32,569 nt of DNA from Aquabacterium olei. Its GTDB lineage: Bacteria > Pseudomonadota > Gammaproteobacteria > Burkholderiales > Burkholderiaceae_C. The position numbers were made by a program, and so were the translations under genes. The stretch covers positions 1 through 32,569 of the forward strand of contig JAJUHM010000006.1 in assembly GCA_029279925.1 (NCBI GenBank), read 5' to 3'. Positions 27,824-32,569 of this stretch are shown here, in pieces; position 1 is the stretch's first letter, and each line of letters begins with the position of its first letter. The notes below the pieces were generated by a model, which was not told where the DNA came from, did not search any database, and saw only the letters and a list, made by a program, of their open reading frames with translations.

Positions 27824-27945
27824 TGTTGGTGAGTGGATTTGAGCAGAGAGATCTCAGCCTGTGATCCCGGGATTTACCCGAGCTTCTCTCCAGGTATGCG
27901 GTTTGGAAGTGCTGTCCTAAACAGCTTTTAAGAAAGTGTTGTCGT

Positions 27946-27959
27946 ATGGCATACCAAGC
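27946..27959. promoter_or_regulatory. Candidate FCD-GntR operator, site 2 (ATGGCATACCAAGC)
   Basis: 12 of 14 positions identical to site 1, same orientation, 136 bp farther upstream in the same intergenic region. Confidence 0.5.
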
Positions 27960-28157
27960 ATGTATCGGGCCTGCTTTTGCCACGTGTCGGTGCTCGGAAC
28001 ATGAGAGAGGTGAAGCACCGGTGATGGCGATCTGCAGTGGCACTTCAGCTGGTGCCTTGAACTGGTTCGGTCTGCCTCGGCTCGGTGCACGGCGGGCAGC
28101 CGTGGTGCACCGGCTCTGAAGCAGCCGCATACCGACCGCATCGTCCGAGCATGAAGA

Positions 28158-28191
28158 AGGCCCCCATGCGGTCGCAACCGCATGGGGGCCT
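28158..28191 (-). terminator. Strong hairpin terminator downstream of the mgsC/glxD-like gene
   Basis: AGGCCCCCATGCGGT-CGCA-ACCGCATGGGGGCCT: 15-bp perfect stem, 4-nt loop, 33 nt beyond the 28225 stop; followed on the minus strand by TCTTCATG (weak T-tract). Confidence 0.75.
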
Positions 28192-28224
28192 ACGTGGCCG
28201 AGAGATAACGTCTTCAGTGGGCCA

Positions 28225-29589
28225 TTAGCCGGTCTGACCCGGCACCCAGCTCGTGCCGGCCAGCGGCACCTGGGCCATGGCCGCGGCCTCCACCGTCAGG
28301 GCCACCAGGTCTTCCGGCTCCAGATGGTGCACGTCCTGCTTGCCGCAGGCGCGGGCCAGCGTGGTCAGCTCCATGGTCAGCGTCTTGAGGTAGTTCTTGA
28401 GGTGCTTGGCACCCCATTCCGGCTCCAGGCGCTTTTCCAGCACGGCGTCCTGCGTGGTCACACCCACCGGGCACTTGCCCGTGTGGCAGTGGTGGCAGAA
28501 GCCGGGCGCGGTGCCCAGCGCGGCGTAGTCGGCCTCGGCGCTGTGCTGCTGGCCGCCTTGCTGGTAGGTGTCGCGGTTGCAACCCAGGGCCATCAGCACG
28601 CCCTGGCCGATGGCCACGGCGTCGGCACCCAGGGCCAGGGCTTTGGCCACGTCGGCGCCGGTGCGGATCCCGCCCGACACGATCAGCTGCACGGTGCCCT
28701 TCATGTCGAGGTCTTCCAGCGCGGCCACGGCCTGGCGCACGGCGGCCAGGGTCGGGATGCCCACGTGCTCGATGAAGCAGGTCTGCGTGGCGGCGGTGCC
28801 ACCCTGCATGCCGTCGACCACCACCACGTCGGCACCGGCGTGCACGGCCAGCTTGACATCGTTGTAGACGCGGGTGGCGCCCACCTTCACGTAGATCGGC
28901 TTTTCCCAGTCGGTCAGTTCGCGCAGTTCCTGGATCTTGATGGCCAGGTCATCGGGGCCGGTCCAGTCGGGATGGCGGCAGGCCGAGCGTTGGTCCACGC
29001 CTTCCGGCAGGGTGCGCATCTTGGCCACGCGCGGGTTCACCTTCTGGCCCAGCAGCATGCCGCCGCCGCCCGGCTTGGCGCCCTGGCCCAGCACCACCTC
29101 GATGGCATCGGCCTTGCGCACGTCGTCGGGGTTGAAGCCGTAGCGCGAGGGCAGGCACTGGTACACCAGCGTCTTCGACGAGCGACGCTCTTCCTGCGTC
29201 ATGCCGCCGTCACCGGTGGTGGTCGAGGTGCCGATGGCGGTGGCCGCCAGGCCCAGGGCTTCCTTCACGTTGGCCGACAGCGCGCCGAAGCTCATGCCGG
29301 CCACGGTGATGGGGGTGTCCAGCACGATGGGCTTCTTGGCGAAACGGGTGCCCAGCACGGTCTTCGTGCTGCACTTCTCGCGGTAGCCCTCCAGCGGGTA
29401 ACGCGACAGCGAGGCGCCCAGGAAGACCAGGTCATCGAAGTGCGGCAGCTTGCGCTTGGCGCCCAGGCCGCGGATTTCGTACAGGCCGGTGTTCGAGGCG
29501 CGGTGGATGTAGTCCAGCGTGCTGCGGTCGAACGACGCGGATTCTTCGCGTTGCAGGCGCTTGAAGGTGATGGGGTGTTCGGTGCTCAT
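28225..29589 (-). CDS. mgsC: FMN-binding glutamate synthase family protein; N-methylglutamate synthase subunit C / GlxD-like
   Basis: 454 aa; PITVAGMSFGALSANVKEALGLAATAIGTSTTTGDGGMTQEERRSSKTLVYQCLPSRYGFNPDDVRKADAIEVVLGQGAKPGGGGMLLGQKV ... CHHCHTGKCPVGVTTQD (GltB-like FMN/3Fe-4S). The mgs versus glx name is inferred from gene order. Confidence 0.88.
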   Translation of the reverse strand: MSTEHPITFKRLQREESASFDRSTLDYIHRASNTGLYEIRGLGAKRKLPHFDDLVFLGASLSRYPLEGYREKCSTKTVLGTRFAKKPIVLDTPITVAGMSFGALSANVKEALGLAATAIGTSTTTGDGGMTQEERRSSKTLVYQCLPSRYGFNPDDVRKADAIEVVLGQGAKPGGGGMLLGQKVNPRVAKMRTLPEGVDQRSACRHPDWTGPDDLAIKIQELRELTDWEKPIYVKVGATRVYNDVKLAVHAGADVVVVDGMQGGTAATQTCFIEHVGIPTLAAVRQAVAALEDLDMKGTVQLIVSGGIRTGADVAKALALGADAVAIGQGVLMALGCNRDTYQQGGQQHSAEADYAALGTAPGFCHHCHTGKCPVGVTTQDAVLEKRLEPEWGAKHLKNYLKTLTMELTTLARACGKQDVHHLEPEDLVALTVEAAAMAQVPLAGTSWVPGQTG

Positions 29590-29600
29590 GACAGGGCTCC

Positions 29601-30290
29601 TCAGTAGGTTTGATCAGCGTCTGCGTTCCAGTGGTACAGCGAGCGAGCGGAAGCCACGCGCTTGAAGTCTTGCGGCTTGTGGTTCAGGCCCGCGGCGGCC
29701 AGCAGCTCGGTCAGCGCGGTGATGTCGCTGTCGCCCAGTGGCTCCAGCTGCGCATCGGCGCCCAGGCTCTTGATCTCGCCCTTCACGTAGATCACGGCTT
29801 CGTACAGCGAATCGCCCAGAGCGTCGCCGGCGTTGCCGCAGATGACCATGCGGCCGGCTTGTGCCATGAAGCCCGAGAAGCTGCCGACCGAGCCCCCCAC
29901 CACGATGTCGCCGCCCTTGAGCGAGATGCCGCAGCGCAGGCCCGCATCGCCGTCGATGATCAGCAGGCCACCGTGGGCCGAGGCCCCGGCGCTGTTCGAG
30001 GCAAAGCCCTTCACGTGCACCTTGCCGCTCATCATGTTCTCGGCCACGCCGGTACTTGCACTGCCGTTGATCGTCACGTCGGCCAGCTTGTTCATGCCGG
30101 CCGCGTAGTAGCCCGCATGGCCATCGATGGTCACCTTCACCGGGGCGTTCAGGCCCACGGCGATGTTGTGGGCACCATCGGGGTTCACGACGGTGATGTG
30201 CTGACCGGTCAGCTCGGCTGCCGGGCCGTGCAGGTGCTGGTTGAGCGGGCGAACGCCACCCTGGCTCAGGTCAAAGGTCAGGCTTTCCAT
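29601..30290 (-). CDS. mgsB: GXGXG-domain protein; N-methylglutamate synthase subunit B / GlxC-like
   Basis: 229 aa; beta-helix GXGXG repeats: VTIDGHAGYYAAGMNKLADVTINGSASTGVAENMMSGKVHVKGFASNSAGASAHGGLLIIDGDAGLRCGISLKGGDIVVGGSVGSFSGFMAQAG. Confidence 0.88.
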   Translation of the reverse strand: MESLTFDLSQGGVRPLNQHLHGPAAELTGQHITVVNPDGAHNIAVGLNAPVKVTIDGHAGYYAAGMNKLADVTINGSASTGVAENMMSGKVHVKGFASNSAGASAHGGLLIIDGDAGLRCGISLKGGDIVVGGSVGSFSGFMAQAGRMVICGNAGDALGDSLYEAVIYVKGEIKSLGADAQLEPLGDSDITALTELLAAAGLNHKPQDFKRVASARSLYHWNADADQTY

Positions 30291-31186
30291 ACGTACATCT
30301 CCTCAGGGGCAGGTTCAAAGACGGTGGCGTGCTTCACATCGGGCAGGTGGGCCAGCGAGCGGAACTCGGAGGCAATGGCCACGTAGTCGTCGGTTTCGGC
30401 CACCACGGCCGGCTTGCAGGCAAAGGGGTCGCGGATCAGGGCGAGCTCGGTCGAGGTGCCCATCAGGAAGGTGTAAAAGCCATCCAGCGCTTCGAAGCCC
30501 TTCTGCAGTGCGTTGTGCAGGGTGTCGCCTTCGCGCAGACGCCACTCCAGGAAGCGGCAGGCCGCCTCGGTGTCGTTGTCGGTCTCGAACTGGATGCCAC
30601 GCGGCTCGAGCATGCGGCGCACGCCGTTCGGGTTCGACAGCGAGCCGTTGTGCACCAGGCAGAAGTCTTCACCGGCGGTGAAGGGGTGTGCGCGGTCCGG
30701 CGTCACGGCCGACTCGGTGGCCATGCGGGTGTGGCCGACCAGGTGGCTGCCTTGCAGCTGGCTGAACTGGTAGCGGGCGGCCACTTCAGCCGGTGTGCCG
30801 ATGTCCTTGTACAGGTCGATGCTGCGGCCGGTCGACAGCAGGTGCAGCTTCGGACCGTAGGCCTTGACGAAGGCCTTGACCGGCTCGGCCGCGCCCTCGA
30901 AGGTGATCACGGCATGGTTGGCCTTGACGCTCGCCTTGGCCTGGACTTTCAGCTCGGCGTTGAGCGCGTCCAGCAGGGCCGACCAGTCGTAGTCGTTGCC
31001 TTCCTCGGTCAGGCCCGAGTACACGCTGATCTTGCGCAGGCCCGCGGGCAGCGGGTCGGTGAACACGGCCAGGCCGGCCGAATCGGGGCCACGCTCGGTC
31101 ATGCCGATGAGCATGGGCACCATGAGCTCGCCGAGCTGGCTGCGCAGCGCGGGCTTCTTGAGGAGCAATCCAACGATTCCACACAT
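30278..31186 (-). CDS. mgsA: Class II glutamine amidotransferase; N-methylglutamate synthase subunit A / GlxB-like
   Basis: 302 aa; MCGIVGLLLKKP (Ntn Cys2), GSHLVGHTRMATESAVTPDRAHPFTAGEDFCLVHNGSLSNPNGVRRML. Confidence 0.9.
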   Translation of the reverse strand: MCGIVGLLLKKPALRSQLGELMVPMLIGMTERGPDSAGLAVFTDPLPAGLRKISVYSGLTEEGNDYDWSALLDALNAELKVQAKASVKANHAVITFEGAAEPVKAFVKAYGPKLHLLSTGRSIDLYKDIGTPAEVAARYQFSQLQGSHLVGHTRMATESAVTPDRAHPFTAGEDFCLVHNGSLSNPNGVRRMLEPRGIQFETDNDTEAACRFLEWRLREGDTLHNALQKGFEALDGFYTFLMGTSTELALIRDPFACKPAVVAETDDYVAIASEFRSLAHLPDVKHATVFEPAPEEMYVWKA

Positions 31187-31204
31187 GATGGGTCTGTTCC
31201 TTCT

Positions 31205-32551
31205 TCAGAAAAATTCCAGGTATTGCTTGACTTCCCAGTCCGAGACATGGCGCTGGTATTCGATCCACTCCATGCGCTTGAGCTTGAGGAACTCCTTGGC
31301 GACCGGGCCCAGGGCGCCCGTGATCAGCTCGTCGGCTTCCAGCGCATCCAGGGCGGCGCCCAGGTTCTGCGGCAAGAGGCCAATGCCCGCATCCTTGAGC
31401 TGTGCATCGCTCCACTCGTAGAGGTTCACGTTGCGCGGGGCACCCGGGTCCAGCTTGCGGTCGATGCCATCGAGACCGGCTGCGATCACAGCGGCGGTGG
31501 CCAGGTAGGGGTTGCAGGCACCGTCAGGCAGGCGCAGTTCCAGACGACCCTTGGGCACGTGCACCATGGTCGAGCGGTTGTTGTCGCCGTAGCTGATGTA
31601 GGCCGGGGCCCAGGTGGCGCCGGTCAGCGAGCGGCCCACTACCAGACGCTTGTACGAGTTCACCGTCGGGGCGCACAGCGCGGTCAGGGCCGGCGCGTGG
31701 GCCAGCAGGCCGCCCAGGAAGTGATAGGCCATGGGCGACAGTTCCAGCCCGTTGGCATCGGCCTTGTCGCAGAACAGGTTGCGCTTGCCGTCGCCGATGG
31801 ACAGGTGCATGTGCATGCCGTTGCCCGGGCGGTTGGCAAAGGGCTTGGGCATGAACGAGCACACCAGGCCCATCTCGTTGGCGATCTCGGCGGCCGCCAT
31901 CTTGAAGAACACAAAGTGATCACACGAGGTGAGACAGTCTGTGTAGGTGTAGTTCAGTTCGAACTGGCCGTTGGCGTCTTCGTGATCGATCTGGTAGACG
32001 TCGATGCCGGTGGCGCGCATCACGTTGGAGAGCTTCTCCAGGTAGGCGCGGGTGCGCGACAGGCCCTTGTAGTCATAGCAGGGCTTGGCCAGCGTGTCGC
32101 TGGGGTCGCAGGGCTCGATGCCGCCGGACTCGGTGCGACGCAGCAGCGAGAACTCGGGCTCCAGACCGGTGAACATTGTCAGGCCGCGCTCGGCCAGACG
32201 GGCCACCTGCTTCTTCAGCGTGACGCGGCTGTCGTAGACCCAGGGTTCGCCTTCCACATGGCCTTCGCACACGATGCGGGCCAGGCCGGGCTGCCAGGGC
32301 ACCAGCGAGACGGTGCTCAGGTCGCCGCGGGCCATGAAGTCCGGGCCGTGGGGCTCGATGCCGACGCCGCAGATGGCGAAGCCGGCGAAACCGGCGCCGT
32401 CGGTCAGCACGGTCTCCAGATGCGCCACTGGCACCGACTTTGCCTTCGCCACACCGTGGATGTCGACAAACTGGGCCAGCACATAGGACACGCCCTGGGC
32501 ACGCAGGTATTGCTGCGCTTCTTCGACGGTGTCGAAACGCACGGGGGGCAC
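31205..32551 (-). CDS. gmaS: Glutamine synthetase family protein, type III-like / gamma-glutamylmethylamide synthetase (GmaS/GlnT-like); frame open past the window edge so the start may lie outside
   Basis: [99 protein letters not shown]. Followed by mgsA/B/C-like genes in the same orientation. Confidence 0.88.
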   Translation of the reverse strand: MPPVRFDTVEEAQQYLRAQGVSYVLAQFVDIHGVAKAKSVPVAHLETVLTDGAGFAGFAICGVGIEPHGPDFMARGDLSTVSLVPWQPGLARIVCEGHVEGEPWVYDSRVTLKKQVARLAERGLTMFTGLEPEFSLLRRTESGGIEPCDPSDTLAKPCYDYKGLSRTRAYLEKLSNVMRATGIDVYQIDHEDANGQFELNYTYTDCLTSCDHFVFFKMAAAEIANEMGLVCSFMPKPFANRPGNGMHMHLSIGDGKRNLFCDKADANGLELSPMAYHFLGGLLAHAPALTALCAPTVNSYKRLVVGRSLTGATWAPAYISYGDNNRSTMVHVPKGRLELRLPDGACNPYLATAAVIAAGLDGIDRKLDPGAPRNVNLYEWSDAQLKDAGIGLLPQNLGAALDALEADELITGALGPVAKEFLKLKRMEWIEYQRHVSDWEVKQYLEFF

Positions 32552-32569
32552 GAGTTCGCCGGGCGGGGC

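Noticed and set aside
27911-27929. GCTGT-CCTAA-ACAGC-TTTT as a plus-strand terminator
   Set aside because: Five-bp stem and no plus-strand gene upstream to terminate.
27777-28130. N-terminal extension of the PF06684 ORF to 28130
   Set aside because: The recognisable protein begins at MTFALRKVVTYTEDT; the extension runs through the operator-bearing intergenic region and has no domain character.
28324-29607. 427-aa plus-strand ORF
   Set aside because: Antisense to the mgsC/glxD-like gene; H/G/A-rich shadow frame without recognisable motifs.
1-32569. CRISPR arrays, tRNA/rRNA genes, IS elements or prophage genes
   Set aside because: No regularly spaced repeats, no transposase/integrase-like translations and no tRNA-like cloverleaf noticed by eye; a dedicated scan (tRNAscan, ISfinder, CRISPR finder) was not possible.

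Overview
This is a high-GC window, probably from a betaproteobacterium of the Burkholderiales type (inferred from gene content and the porin family). It holds almost only protein-coding genes; I saw no rRNA, tRNA, CRISPR array or mobile element. From left to right: (1) the N-terminus of a CocE/NonD-type hydrolase, an AraC regulator and a tandem pair of MocR (GntR-aminotransferase) regulators, all on the minus strand. (2) Divergent from the MocR genes, a complete Nit1C-type conserved nitrilase cluster on the plus strand (4869-12074): MSMEG_0572/Sll0783 family, nitrilase, radical SAM, GNAT, AIR-synthase-like, glycosyltransferase, MSMEG_0570 family, flavin oxidoreductase. Family-level knowledge links this cluster to cyanide/nitrile nitrogen assimilation. 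A cluster of TTGATCG motifs and a candidate sigma54 -24/-12 element lie upstream. (3) A truncated acyl-CoA-dehydrogenase-like ORF, a CcoG-type ferredoxin and a DMT transporter. (4) A minus-strand unit of about 12.5 kb (27776 to 15261): PF06684 'amino acid synthesis' protein, alpha/beta hydrolase, flavin reductase with an extra C-terminal domain, luciferase-like monooxygenase, ALDH, NIPSNAP protein, PotABCD-type ABC transporter, porin, FCD-GntR regulator and succinate-semialdehyde dehydrogenase. It is preceded by two copies of a TTGGTATACCAA-type operator. I consider this the best candidate for an undescribed catabolic system, possibly for an N-heterocycle or amine. (5) The gmaS/glnT-mgsA-mgsB-mgsC (glxBCD-like) module of the N-methylglutamate pathway, ending in a strong hairpin. 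Family calls come from reading translations and motifs; no database search was run.
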